Positions 1-10,411 of a stretch of 57,330 bases of DNA are shown here, in pieces. The stretch comes from Myxococcales bacterium (lineage in GTDB: Bacteria; Myxococcota_A; UBA9160; UBA4427): positions 1-57,330 of the forward strand of contig JADFNE010000027.1 in NCBI GenBank assembly GCA_022563535.1, in the 5' to 3' direction. The notes beneath the pieces are model-generated. The model saw only the letters and a list, made by a program, of their open reading frames with translations. It ran no database searches and was not told the origin of the DNA. A program made the translations under genes and the position numbers. The first letter of the stretch is position 1. Every line of letters begins with the position of its first letter.

Positions 1-107
1 TGGTCTGACTCGCTTCTCGTGTTGGCGTCAAAGACTCGCTTGGCAGCGGAGCGATTTCCCGTTGTTGCGTCATTGTTGCCGCAGAAAGAGCCCTTCCGTG
101 TCTCCCT

Positions 108-269
108 GTGACATGGGTTCAAGCGTATGAGAAGGACGATGCGATCCGCGCGGGACGCATCCGCCGCGAAACGCTCGTGTGGAGTGCTGGCATGGAGGTT
201 TGGGTCGAGGCGGGGCAGGTCCCAGCGCTCGCGGGCCACTTCGCCTCTGAACCCCCACCTGTTCCGTAG
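108..269 (+). pseudogene. GYF_2-like domain remnant
   Basis: Reading from a GTG at 108 gives about 53 residues ending in a TAG at 267-269, and the frame stays open upstream to about position 9. The core (AGRIRRETLVWSAGM, then EVWVEAGQVPAL) has the look of the C-terminal half of a GYF_2 domain, a small peptide-binding module usually found near the end of membrane proteins. The N-terminal half of the domain is not visible in this frame and there is no ATG. It may be a decayed gene, the tail of a gene interrupted just upstream, or a GTG-initiated small protein. The domain call rests on motif memory only. Confidence 0.4.
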
Positions 270-309
270 CGACTACGGCAATAGCAACTACGGCAATGGA
301 AATTTGGAC

Positions 310-1680
310 TTAACGAGGCACCGGGGCGACAAGCTTCAACCAGCTCTCGAAGTTGCCCGTGTAGTTCACTGCCTGTTGTCGCTCGGCCACCCGGGCGAGG
401 GTCGCGTCGTACGCGGCAGCGCTCGGAGCTGGCACACTGGCGAGATGTTCTGCCACGGCGTCTGCACTCTCATTGGCAATGGCCGCGGCCTGGCTTTCCA
501 TGTTCTCGCGCGACGCCTCGAGGTCATCGCTTACTCCGAGGTAGCTTTCGATGGCGGCGGCAGTGACATGCTCTGCGTGTTTACGCGAAGCGATGATGTT
601 GCCCTTGCCCGTCACGACATTGCCCACTGAAAAGACCGTCGGGAAATCGGGTAGCCGACCCATATCCCAATCGGTGAAGTTGAAGAGTTCGCCATTCATG
701 CCGATGCCAGAGATCGGCTGAGGAATGCTGCCGATCGAACTGATGATCTGGGATCCGCGGCATTCGAACTTTTCGTCGGTCATCACCACGCGCCCATCTT
801 CGATCTTGGTACGCCTGAAGACGAGTCCAACCAGCCGGTCGTCTTCGATGATGAGCGAATCCGCCACCGAGAGTTCCTGGATCTTGAAGCAGTACTTCCG
901 CATGGCCTTTTCGAGCAGCGTCCCGCGACTTTTGCGTGCCTTGGCCTCGCGCTCCGGGGTTGCATCTTTGGGTATCGCAACCACGGGCATGTCTTCGATT
1001 CGGCGCCGGTAGAAGATCGTGCATCCCGCGAGGCCCAGGTCCTCGAAAACGAGCCCGTGGGTCTCGAGAATCTTGGGGATTCCCTTGACCTCGAGCGTAA
1101 TGACATCGACTTCGATGCCGCGCTCGAGCAGCTTCGCCCGGGTAATTTCGAGCATTACGATCTTGGCGACGTCGATGGACGCCAGGCCTCCGCCCAACAC
1201 GATCGAATTGTCGGTGACTTCGAAGGTTGGGCCGCTGTAGTTCGACTCTTCGAGGTGGTTCCACCAGGTTACGAAGGGGTTCTGGTAGATCAGCCCCTTG
1301 TCGACATAGTTGTCGGCTCCACGGATCGATACGGGTCGATCCCGCCAGGCTCCGTTGGCAAGTACGACCGCGCTGAAGCCCCAGTCGTTGCACAGCGCTG
1401 CGAAGTCGACGTCGATCCCGATCTCGGTGTTCGGTACGTAATGTACGTTCGGGTGAGACAGCTTGCCTTCTATGGCTCGATACTCTTTCTCGCGCAGCTT
1501 GTGATGCCAGCGCGGAAGCCCATCTTCTATCTTTCCGAACGGGCGCGGATTCTGTTCGAAAACCGCGACGGAAACGCCCTTTTCCGAAAGTAGGCCAGCG
1601 ACCTGGGCTCCGGAGACGGCACCTCCAATGACGGCAACACAATGAGGACGTGTGCTGGCTTGATTGGTCATGACGGCCAA
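310..1680 (-). CDS. FAD/NAD(P)-dependent oxidoreductase, ferredoxin-NADP reductase-like
   Basis: The 456-residue product has two dinucleotide-binding folds. An N-terminal FAD site (IGGAVSG, residues 18-24) is followed by an acidic strand end (VFEQN), and a second nucleotide site lies at 161-170 (VLGGGLASID). A third conserved segment near the C-terminus (FSVGNVVTGKGNI) matches the FAD-closing motif of the glutamate synthase small subunit and adrenodoxin-reductase families. It probably moves electrons between NAD(P)H and an unseen ferredoxin or oxygenase partner. It stands alone on the minus strand, divergent from the tRNA. The start could be the ATG at 1680 or the one at 1671. Family assignment is solid; substrate is unknown. 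Confidence 0.8.
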   Translation of the reverse strand: MAVMTNQASTRPHCVAVIGGAVSGAQVAGLLSEKGVSVAVFEQNPRPFGKIEDGLPRWHHKLREKEYRAIEGKLSHPNVHYVPNTEIGIDVDFAALCNDWGFSAVVLANGAWRDRPVSIRGADNYVDKGLIYQNPFVTWWNHLEESNYSGPTFEVTDNSIVLGGGLASIDVAKIVMLEITRAKLLERGIEVDVITLEVKGIPKILETHGLVFEDLGLAGCTIFYRRRIEDMPVVAIPKDATPEREAKARKSRGTLLEKAMRKYCFKIQELSVADSLIIEDDRLVGLVFRRTKIEDGRVVMTDEKFECRGSQIISSIGSIPQPISGIGMNGELFNFTDWDMGRLPDFPTVFSVGNVVTGKGNIIASRKHAEHVTAAAIESYLGVSDDLEASRENMESQAAAIANESADAVAEHLASVPAPSAAAYDATLARVAERQQAVNYTGNFESWLKLVAPVPR

Positions 1681-1742
1681 TTATGTCAGCTTCCGATGAC
1701 CACCACAACAAATCCGCGCGACCGTGTTACGCTCTGCCTCGC

Positions 1743-1818
1743 GGGCCCTTAGCTCAGCGGTTAGAGCACCCGGCTCATAACCGGGTAGTCCCTGGTTCAA
1801 ATCCTGGAGGGCCTACCA
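1743..1818 (+). tRNA. tRNA with anticodon CAT, probably tRNA-Ile2 (lysidine type)
   Basis: A 76-nt cloverleaf with encoded CCA (1816-1818). The acceptor arms 1743-1749 and 1808-1814 pair over seven positions with a G-U first pair. The D-arm (TAGCTCAG.GGTTAGAGCA), the anticodon loop CTCATAA with CAT at 1776-1778, and the T-arm (GGTTCAAATCC) are all present. CAT is shared by initiator Met, elongator Met and Ile2 tRNAs. The 5' end GGGCCCTTAGCTCAG and the missing extra D-loop base resemble minor tRNA-Ile2, in which C34 is changed to lysidine by TilS. Elongator tRNA-Met cannot be excluded by eye. Confidence 0.93.
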
Positions 1819-3334
<1,516 letters not shown>

Positions 3335-3401
3335 TCGCCCAGATACCATTACGCTTGCGTCCCCTGGCAGATTCCGGGACGCAGGCCTGGGAGAGTTCGA
3401 C

Positions 3402-4322
3402 ATGTTGGACGGGAAAGTAGCGATCGTTACCGGCGCGGCCCGAGGGCTGGGCCGGGAAGAGGCGCTCGAACTCGCACGCCAGGGCGCGCGGGTCGTGGTC
3501 AACGATCTTGGCGTGTCTTCCGATGGGACGGGACAAGACACCAAAGCGGCAGACGCCGTGGTGGAAGAAATTCGCTCGGCTGGCGGTGAAGCTGTGGCGC
3601 ATTTTGGGGACGTCGCCGATTGGAACGATTCCCAGGCGATGATCCGGACCGCAATCGACACCTATGGCGACCTCAATATTCTGGTCAACAACGCGGGCTT
3701 CTGTCGCGACCGGATGATCTTCAACATGAGCGAAGAAGACTTCGATGCCGTGATCCGCGTGCACGTGAAGGGAAACTTCTGCTCCTTGAAGTTTGCTGCG
3801 ATGTACTGGCGCGAACGAGCCAAGAGCACCGGCGGGCCGGTCTACGGTCGCATCATCGGCACTTCGTCAGAGGCTTTTCTCTACTGCCCGGTCGGCCAAC
3901 CCAACTACGCGGCAGGCAAAGCGGGAATTACGGCACTGACCCTCTCGACCGGACAGGCCGTTATGAAGTACGGAGTTACAGCCAACGTAATCTGCCCCCG
4001 GGCCCGCACCCGTATGACGGATACCGGTGGGATGCTCTCGCAAATGTTCGCCAAGCCCGAAGAAGGCTTTGACATGTTCGATCCCGCGAACATTGCACCC
4101 TTGGTCGCCTACCTGGGATCACCGGCTGCGAAAAATATCTCGGGACAAGTTTTTACTTGCTGCGGCGAGAACATCACCGTGGTGGGACGACCTGATATCA
4201 CCCAGCCCGAAAGTCAGTTCCACAATCAAGGAGCGTGGACAACCGAAAAACTCGAGCAACAACTCGGGTCGTACTTTGCGAAGCGTAAGTTTGGCGAGGG
4301 CTACGCGCTACCGAGTGCGTGA
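3402..4322 (+). CDS. SDR family 3-hydroxyacyl-CoA dehydrogenase, MFE-2-like
   Basis: A 306-residue short-chain dehydrogenase with the cofactor motif TGAARGLG (10-17), NNAG (96-99) and the catalytic YAAGK (Tyr169, Lys173). The N-terminal segment ARQGARVVVNDLG and the 35-residue insertion after it are typical of the dehydrogenase domain of peroxisomal multifunctional enzyme type 2, and the length fits that group better than 250-residue FabG. Asn/Asp after the second strand suggests NAD preference. It likely oxidises 3-hydroxyacyl-CoA just before the thiolase step. It runs towards the convergent Sel1 gene with 25 bp between the stops. A FabG-like role is the alternative. Confidence 0.85.
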   Translation: MLDGKVAIVTGAARGLGREEALELARQGARVVVNDLGVSSDGTGQDTKAADAVVEEIRSAGGEAVAHFGDVADWNDSQAMIRTAIDTYGDLNILVNNAGFCRDRMIFNMSEEDFDAVIRVHVKGNFCSLKFAAMYWRERAKSTGGPVYGRIIGTSSEAFLYCPVGQPNYAAGKAGITALTLSTGQAVMKYGVTANVICPRARTRMTDTGGMLSQMFAKPEEGFDMFDPANIAPLVAYLGSPAAKNISGQVFTCCGENITVVGRPDITQPESQFHNQGAWTTEKLEQQLGSYFAKRKFGEGYALPSA

Positions 4323-4347
4323 GGGCGAAGGGGTTTAGAACGGGCCG

Positions 4348-5304
4348 CTAGAGCGTGTTGTCCGCGCTGAAGTGTCTCTTGTTCCAACTGTCGGCAGCGC
4401 GTCGAGCAGCGGCACTCTGTCCATCGGACAGCAGCCCGACAACGTTTTCCAGGTGGTTCTGGGCCTGCATGTTCCCCGCATCCGAGGCGAGCAACAGCCA
4501 TTTATGAGCTTCGACTGGATCGCGATCCACTCCGTCACCTGAATAGTAAGCCAGGCCGAGTCGGTACTGCGCAACGGGAACGCCCCTGTTCGCAGCTTTG
4601 TGATACCAGCCCATCGCTTCTTCGATATCGCGATCGACTCCGACCCCAAATTCGTAGTTGGACGCAAGGTTGTACTGGGCAAGCGCGTGGTCCTGCTCTG
4701 CAGCTTTGGTGTACCACTCGATCGCAGTCGCCGGGTCCTTGTCGACACCGCGACCCCGGGCGTAGGCAACGCCGAGATTGGCTTGCGCCTTTGCGTATCC
4801 CTGTTCCGCCGCGAACTGGAACCATTTCAGCGCTTCGTCTGGATCTTTTGGCACAATCTCGCCACTGAGATAGAGAAGGCCGATGTTGAACTGTGCGTCG
4901 GCGTCGCCGAGATCGGCAGCGCTGCGCAGCCATTTCAGAGCCTCTTCGACGTCGTGTGGGACGCCGTCTCCCGTGAAATAGGCCATGCCGAGGTTGTACT
5001 GCGCTTCGGGAAGAGCCTGATTCGCACTCTTGGTGTACCACTCGGCGGCCTTCACCGGGTTGAGCATCACACCCTGGCCGTACGCGTACGCGAGTCCGAG
5101 GTTGTATTGCGCAAGTGGGCTGCCGGCCGTTGCTGCGTCCTGGAGTGCCTGAAACGCTTCGACGTTCATTGTCGAGTGATCCGCAGCGCTGCGTTCCACT
5201 TTATCGAGACCTGTTTTTTGGCTCAAGCTGGCGCAACCGGAGAGCAAGCTCGATCCGAGCATCAGCGCAAAGATGGATGTGATCTTTCGAGTTTTCATGC
5301 CCAT
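4348..5304 (-). CDS. Sel1-repeat lipoprotein
   Basis: The 318-residue protein starts with a lipoprotein signal (basic start, hydrophobic stretch, lipobox LLSGC with Cys24), so it should be lipid-anchored in the envelope. From about residue 60 to 300 it is built from six to seven Sel1-like repeats of about 36 residues, each with AQYNLG.AY..G.GV..D...A..WY..AA. Such solenoids are protein-interaction scaffolds and carry no catalytic site. It sits 32 bp downstream of the PEP-CTERM gene on the same strand and may be co-transcribed with it. The partner is unknown. Confidence 0.9.
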   Translation of the reverse strand: MGMKTRKITSIFALMLGSSLLSGCASLSQKTGLDKVERSAADHSTMNVEAFQALQDAATAGSPLAQYNLGLAYAYGQGVMLNPVKAAEWYTKSANQALPEAQYNLGMAYFTGDGVPHDVEEALKWLRSAADLGDADAQFNIGLLYLSGEIVPKDPDEALKWFQFAAEQGYAKAQANLGVAYARGRGVDKDPATAIEWYTKAAEQDHALAQYNLASNYEFGVGVDRDIEEAMGWYHKAANRGVPVAQYRLGLAYYSGDGVDRDPVEAHKWLLLASDAGNMQAQNHLENVVGLLSDGQSAAARRAADSWNKRHFSADNTL

Positions 5305-5336
5305 GCGAATCCCCGGTTGCTTCGACGTTGTGGGTT

Positions 5337-5996
5337 CTATTCCCTGCGTCTCTCGTTGAGTTTACGTCGAACCGCGAGAGCGACCAATCCAAGTCCGAGC
5401 AGAGTGCTGGATCCGGGTTCGGGGACTGCGGGAATCGAACCTTCACCTTCGTCCGGGTGTCCAGCCAGATCGAGGAGATTGTTGTCGAGGGGATCGTTGA
5501 AGACCCATCGGGGTCCAGAATCTTCTTGCGCTGTATCGCGGTCGGAGTTGTCGAATACGGCATTAATGAACATCGACTTTGGTGGCGCCGCGCGGAGATC
5601 GTCGAGGATCACCAATTCCTGGGCAGCCTCAACCGGAGGGGTACCCCCCTCGTCGCCACTGCTCAGGTTGGGGTCTTCGACTCTGGGGGGATTGCGGTAA
5701 TCAGGAAAGCGCTCTACGAAGTTCAGGACCTGCGGCAATTGGCTATCGCGTTTCACGACTTCGGCGCGTGCTAGCAACGGGGAAACACGGGGCATCGTGT
5801 AGCTGCGTTGATGCTGAGTGGCGATTCTGGTTTCGGTGTCGCGCGATTCTCCATACCTGACCGAGCCGACGGCGAACACGGAGAGCAGGAGCAACAACAT
5901 CAAACTCGCGGCGGTGATACGCTGGCGACGTCTGCGTGATTTTGCACGACGTATCCGGCCACGCGCCTTTCTGCGAACGTTCCAGTCATCCATCAC
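5337..5996 (-). CDS. PEP-CTERM sorting domain protein
   Basis: The 219-residue protein ends in VPEPGSSTLLGLGLVAL followed by a basic tail (about 191-219). This is the tripartite PEP-CTERM signal (PEP motif, hydrophobic helix, Arg/Lys) read by exosortases during export to the cell surface or polysaccharide matrix. The N-terminus is unusual: about 27 very basic residues precede one hydrophobic helix (about 28-48), so this may be an anchored protein rather than one with a classical cleaved signal. The middle is acidic, proline-rich and without a known domain. No exosortase gene is in the window. The sorting tail is certain, the function unknown. Confidence 0.75.
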   Translation of the reverse strand: MMDDWNVRRKARGRIRRAKSRRRRQRITAASLMLLLLLSVFAVGSVRYGESRDTETRIATQHQRSYTMPRVSPLLARAEVVKRDSQLPQVLNFVERFPDYRNPPRVEDPNLSSGDEGGTPPVEAAQELVILDDLRAAPPKSMFINAVFDNSDRDTAQEDSGPRWVFNDPLDNNLLDLAGHPDEGEGSIPAVPEPGSSTLLGLGLVALAVRRKLNERRRE

Positions 5997-6544
5997 GGCT
6001 GGTCATCTCCCACCCGAACGAGTTTGCGAACAGTGCGCAGCTCACAACATAAAATCGTGATATTTCTGGGGATAGAGAACACGCACACTCCGAATTAGGT
6101 CTTTCATTCTCATCGGGTCGATCGACGTGTTGCTTTAACCCCTAGTTGTGATTTTTGACCCAATTTCGTGTCGGCCACAGTGCGGTTCTGTGTTTTACAC
6201 GAATACTGGAACAGTGGAATTCAAAGGTGGCGGGGTCGCGTATTTTCAAGAATTGATTTTTCGAGAATTCCGTCGATTTCCGGAGTTCGCGCGGGCTTCA
6301 CTCCACGTCTGGTGGGACGCGCTTGCCCGGGCCGGGTTCTCGCTCGGGGAGGGGCGGGAATGGCTGCGTGATTCTTCTCTTATTGATCAAGAAAGCCAAG
6401 TAAAGTCAATGGCTTGACATACCCCGGTCCACACGCGGTTCGACCGTGGGGCGCTCAAGGTTTGCTATGTTCGCCCCGAAGTCCAGGGGACGTGCGCTCG
6501 ACGCGCGTCCTGGGTGCCAGCAAGCTGAATCCGGTGGATCTTGG
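5997..6544. other. Intergenic region upstream of TPR-zincin gene
   Basis: Some 550 bp between divergent genes, visibly more AT-rich than its surroundings in the first 300 bp. A GTG-initiated frame of 89 codons (6148-6417, plus strand) has no recognisable domain and no clear ribosome binding site. A TTGACA hexamer lies at 6414-6419, but I see no good -10 box at the right distance. The region probably holds the promoters of both flanking genes. No hairpin or repeat was recognised. Confidence 0.4.
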
Positions 6545-7582
6545 ATGCGGAACGATAAGGACAGATACTGGGACTGCCTGGATCAGGCGATGGATGCCTC
6601 CCATCGGGGTCGCACGGAAGAAGCCCTCGCCTGGCTCGACGAAGCCCTGCGCGCCTATCCCGCCGGCGCTGAGGCCCACAACGGTCGCGGTGAAATTCTC
6701 TGGGACGACGGTAGGGTCGACGAAGCGGTTCACGAGTTTGAACGCGCGATCCACGCGGATTCCAAGTTCATCGCCGCACACTTGAACCGCATCGAACTCA
6801 TGATCGAAGAACTGGGTGCGTTCGATACCGCGCTTCAGCTATGCGATGAGCTGCTATCGGGACGTCTTGATCTGCCCCGACCCGAAAAATCAGTACAGGC
6901 CGAGGTCTACTATCTCAAGTCGAAAGCGTTGTTCTATGTCGACGACCTCGAAGGGGCAATCTTCCTCGTGCGCCGGGCGGGCAAGGCTTCGGGGGATCAG
7001 CCCGCGTACTCTGCCTTCGAAGGTCAGTTGCTGTTTGAGTTGGGTCGCTACGAAGAAGCCAAACGCGTGCTCGAGCACACGGCGATCGCCGATCCAGATT
7101 CGGCCCACGTCGTCTACTACCTCGGCCTCGTGTTGGAGCATCTCGAAGATCCCGATGCCGCCGAAGCGTTCGCACGGGCCAATTCCCTCGATCCGAACCA
7201 CTACCCAATGCCGATGGAGGTCAGCCGGGAGGAATTCGAGGAGATCGTCGCCGAGGCTCTCGACAACCTCCCGCGCTCGATCCGCGAATACATCGCCGAT
7301 GTCCCAGTCTTGCTGGAAGACCTTCCGTCCCGAGAGATGATTGCCGCGGAGAACGTATCCCCTCAAATTCTGGGGCTCTTTGTCGGTTCGCCACGCACCG
7401 AAACGTTGGCGACTTCCCCGGCTCTCGATCTCGATCGCGTCCTGCTCTTCATCAAGAATCACGAGAAGATCTGCCACGATCGCGAAGAACTCATCGAACA
7501 GGTCCAGATCACCGTGAGGCACGAGATTGGTCACTACCTGGGCCTCGACGAAGAAGACATGGATCGCCTGGGCCTGGCCTGA
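6545..7582 (+). CDS. TPR protein with C-terminal minimal zincin metallopeptidase domain
   Basis: From the ATG at 6545 the product has 345 residues. The first two thirds are TPR-type helical repeats (for example EALAWLDEALRAYP and EAVHEFERAIHADSKF). The last third resembles the small zincin-like family Zincin_1 (formerly DUF1025): it ends with VRHEIGHYLGLDEEDMDRLGL, where HExxH plus a downstream Asp would bind zinc. Zincin_1 proteins are usually about 120-130 residues and stand alone, so a TPR fusion is noteworthy. An upstream ATG at 6446 adds 33 Arg/Pro-rich residues and looks spurious. Predicted cytoplasmic; proteolytic activity is inferred from the motif only. Confidence 0.8.
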   Translation: MRNDKDRYWDCLDQAMDASHRGRTEEALAWLDEALRAYPAGAEAHNGRGEILWDDGRVDEAVHEFERAIHADSKFIAAHLNRIELMIEELGAFDTALQLCDELLSGRLDLPRPEKSVQAEVYYLKSKALFYVDDLEGAIFLVRRAGKASGDQPAYSAFEGQLLFELGRYEEAKRVLEHTAIADPDSAHVVYYLGLVLEHLEDPDAAEAFARANSLDPNHYPMPMEVSREEFEEIVAEALDNLPRSIREYIADVPVLLEDLPSREMIAAENVSPQILGLFVGSPRTETLATSPALDLDRVLLFIKNHEKICHDREELIEQVQITVRHEIGHYLGLDEEDMDRLGLA

Positions 7583-7681
7583 TTCGCAAGATCTCCAATA
7601 TAGGAAGTGGCGCGACAGGGTTCGGTATCTGGCAGTCGGTAGAGCATCCTTCTATGGTTCCGCCATGACGACACCGCGCGT

Positions 7682-9118
7682 ATGACCGCCCTGGTCGACC
7701 AGCTCCGAGCGATCGTGGGGCAAGAAGCTTGTCTCTCTCGGCCCGAAGAACTCTTTGTCTATGAGTGCGATGGCCTGACGCTGGACCCCTCCCTTCCATC
7801 GATCGTGGTGTTGCCGAAGACAACATCCCAGGTCGTCGAGATCGTCAAGGCTTGTCGTCAGCACGACACGCCGTTCGTCCCCCGCGGCGCGGGAACAGGC
7901 CTCTCGGGTGGAGCCCACGCCAAGTCGAACGCGGTGGTGATCGAAACCTCGCGCATGAATCGCATCATTGATGTCGATGTGGAGAATCGCATCGCACGAG
8001 TTCAGCCCGGTCTGGTGAACCTGCACTTGTCCAAGGCAGTGTCGCCTCACGGTCTCTATTACGCCCCCGACCCATCGAGCCAGCAGGTCTGCACAATTGG
8101 TGGCAACGTCGCCGAAAATGCGGGCGGCCCCCACACCCTGAAGTACGGGGCCACGACCGACAATGTGCTGTCGGTCGAGATCGTGATGCCGGACGGCGAG
8201 GTTCTGGTACTGGGACACGAATCGGGTTTCGGATCCGGCTACGACCTGGTAGGGGTCGTTACTGGTAGCGAGGGTACTTTGGGAATCGTCACGGAAGTGA
8301 CGGTCAAGTTGTTGGAAATTCCCGAAGGCATCGAAACTCTGCTCGGCATCTTTCCGGACGTCGTTTCGGCGTGTCGCGCGGTGATGGATATCATCGGCAG
8401 TGGCATGGTCCCGGCGGCGCTCGAGATCATTGATCGCAGAACCATCGAAGTTGTCGAAGACAGTGTCTACAGGGCCGGCTTGCCCCGCACGGCGGGTGCC
8501 GTACTGCTGGCGGAACTCGACGGTGCGCGCTGTGCCCTCGACGATCAGGTTGTGCGCATGCAGCAGCTCTGCCGCGACGCGGGGGCCAGCGAGGTGCGGA
8601 TCGCCAAGGACAGCGAGGAACGGGATCTGTTCTGGAAGGCGCGCAAGGGTTCGTTTGGCGCGATGGGGCGTCTCGCGCCCGATCTCTACGTGCACGATGC
8701 CGTTGTCCCCCGCGCCCAGTTGCCGGGAATCCTCGAGCAAGTGAGCGAAATTGGCGAGCGTTACGGCCTGCTGTTGGCCAACGTTTTTCACGCCGGGGAC
8801 GGAAATCTGCATCCCATCATTTCTTTTGACAGGCGCGACCCCGACGAACTCGATCGTGTGATGAAGGCCGGCCGTGAGATTTTAGAGGCCTGCCTTGCGG
8901 TGGGAGGCGTGCTCACGGGGGAGCACGGTGTCGGCACTGAAAAGCGGGAATTCATGAGTCTGCTCTTCAGCGACGCAGACCTCGACGCCATGATGAGGCT
9001 GCGGCGCTGCTTCAACCCGGATGGCTGTTGTAATCCCGGCAAGGTGCTGCCGGTTACGCGTGCGTGCGTGGAATCGAATCCGGCTGCGCGAGACGCTCTG
9101 TTGGAACTCATCCCATGA
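7682..9118 (+). CDS. glcD: Glycolate oxidase subunit GlcD, FAD-linked
   Basis: A 478-residue flavoprotein with the FAD_binding_4 loop (PRGAGTGLSGGA, about 62-73) and, at the C-terminus, the FAD-oxidase C domain with HAGDGNLHP and TGEHGVGTEKREF. E. coli GlcD is about 500 residues. GlcD is the catalytic flavin subunit that oxidises glycolate (or D-lactate and related 2-hydroxyacids) to the 2-oxoacid. The stop codon overlaps the next start as ATGA, and glcE and glcF follow directly, which makes the operon diagnosis firm. No strong Shine-Dalgarno was found before 7682. Confidence 0.95.
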   Translation: MTALVDQLRAIVGQEACLSRPEELFVYECDGLTLDPSLPSIVVLPKTTSQVVEIVKACRQHDTPFVPRGAGTGLSGGAHAKSNAVVIETSRMNRIIDVDVENRIARVQPGLVNLHLSKAVSPHGLYYAPDPSSQQVCTIGGNVAENAGGPHTLKYGATTDNVLSVEIVMPDGEVLVLGHESGFGSGYDLVGVVTGSEGTLGIVTEVTVKLLEIPEGIETLLGIFPDVVSACRAVMDIIGSGMVPAALEIIDRRTIEVVEDSVYRAGLPRTAGAVLLAELDGARCALDDQVVRMQQLCRDAGASEVRIAKDSEERDLFWKARKGSFGAMGRLAPDLYVHDAVVPRAQLPGILEQVSEIGERYGLLLANVFHAGDGNLHPIISFDRRDPDELDRVMKAGREILEACLAVGGVLTGEHGVGTEKREFMSLLFSDADLDAMMRLRRCFNPDGCCNPGKVLPVTRACVESNPAARDALLELIP

Positions 9119-10407
9119 CCGCAGCTGTGATCGAACGACTCCGCAACGCATTTGATCCCGCAATCTTCGAAGAGCCATCGGGGATCGAGGTTGATGGGTG
9201 TGAGATCATCGGCCAGTTGTCGCCTCGCGACGTCGAATCTCTATGCCAGGTGCTTGCGTTGTTGAATGAGCAACAAATTCCCGTCTTGATCCGCGGTGGC
9301 GGGACCCGCATCGGACTGGGCAACTGTCCAGATGAAGTACAGGTCTTGCTCTCGACCCGCTCTCTTTCCGGAGTTCGGCGTTTCGAGCCGGATGACGGAG
9401 TGGTCGAAGTGTCGGCGGGCACACCACTCGAGGAAGTCCGCAAAGCCGTGCTGGCCAAAGGCTGGGAACTACCCATTGACGCCGGAGGCTCGCGGGCAAC
9501 CGTTGGCGGCGCGATCGCGTGCGCGGCATACGGTCCGCGCTGCCTGGGCTTTGGGCCCGTGCGGAGAAACGTGCTCGGGCTCGAGGTCGTAAACGCAGCG
9601 GGCACACTGACCCGATGCGGGGGGCGAGTGGTCAAGAACGTTACGGGTTTCGATCTCGCCAAGATCTACACCGGTAGCCTCGGCACCCTCGGTGTCATAT
9701 CGGGTGCCTGGTTGCGCCTGCAACCGAAGCCCCGGGCCATCGAAGTGCGGGTGGCAGAATTTTCGCAAACCGATCAAGCGCTTGCCGGCGGCATTCGGGT
9801 GAGTCGCCGGAGTTCGGCGCGAGCATGCGTGTTGCTCAGTCCCGAGGTTGCGCGACGGGTCGGACTCGAACACTCGTTGGCGGCAAGTTGGATTCTACTG
9901 GCCGAGTTCGCGGGTGAAGCGTCCGAGTGTCGCCACGACGCCGCTTGGCTCGAAACTGAAATGGGCGCCAACCGGCCAAGCGTGTCCTCGGGCGACGACG
10001 CCCTCGCCATGATCGACGCAGTGCGGGATTCGCTGGTCGCGGGTCCCGAGGTCGCAGGGGTTCGAGTTCGAATCGCCGCATTGGGGACCAAGCTCGAATC
10101 GTGCATTCGCCCCCTGACCAAAGCGGGTGCGCGCATGACCGTGGATCCCGGCCTGGGTCTGGTGTTTGCGGAGCAAGCGGCGGGAAGTGGACCCGGAGAA
10201 GTCAGCGCGTTCATCGAGGTGGCGCGTACTGCGGCCCAGACGGCTTCGGGAACTCTGGTGCTGGAGTCCGTACCCAGCGAGTTCAAACGAGGCATCGATG
10301 TGTTTGGCGACGAGCTCGGCCCGGAACTGGCCCTGATGCGGAAACTCAAAGAAGAGTTTGATCCAAAGCGTCTGTTGAACCCCGGTCGCTTCGTGGGAGG
10401 GATCTGA
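9115..10407 (+). CDS. glcE: Glycolate oxidase subunit GlcE, FAD-binding
   Basis: The chosen ATG at 9115 overlaps the glcD stop in an ATGA, giving 430 residues; the frame runs further upstream inside glcD but that part is a shadow. The FAD_binding_4 region is clear (LIRGGGTRIGLG about 61-72; ELPIDAGGSRATVGG; GGRVVKNVTGFDLAKIYTGS). E. coli GlcE is about 350 residues, so this one carries an enlarged C-terminal half ending in FDPKRLLNPGRFVGG, a motif of the FAD-linked oxidase C domain. GlcE is the second flavin subunit of the membrane-associated GlcDEF complex. Confidence 0.92.
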   Translation: MTAAVIERLRNAFDPAIFEEPSGIEVDGCEIIGQLSPRDVESLCQVLALLNEQQIPVLIRGGGTRIGLGNCPDEVQVLLSTRSLSGVRRFEPDDGVVEVSAGTPLEEVRKAVLAKGWELPIDAGGSRATVGGAIACAAYGPRCLGFGPVRRNVLGLEVVNAAGTLTRCGGRVVKNVTGFDLAKIYTGSLGTLGVISGAWLRLQPKPRAIEVRVAEFSQTDQALAGGIRVSRRSSARACVLLSPEVARRVGLEHSLAASWILLAEFAGEASECRHDAAWLETEMGANRPSVSSGDDALAMIDAVRDSLVAGPEVAGVRVRIAALGTKLESCIRPLTKAGARMTVDPGLGLVFAEQAAGSGPGEVSAFIEVARTAAQTASGTLVLESVPSEFKRGIDVFGDELGPELALMRKLKEEFDPKRLLNPGRFVGGI

Positions 10408-10411
10408 GCCC

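Noticed and set aside
581-1711. Long minus-strand frame overlapping the FAD oxidoreductase
   Set aside because: It is Arg/Ser-rich, has no motif, and is a shadow of the gene in the proper frame.
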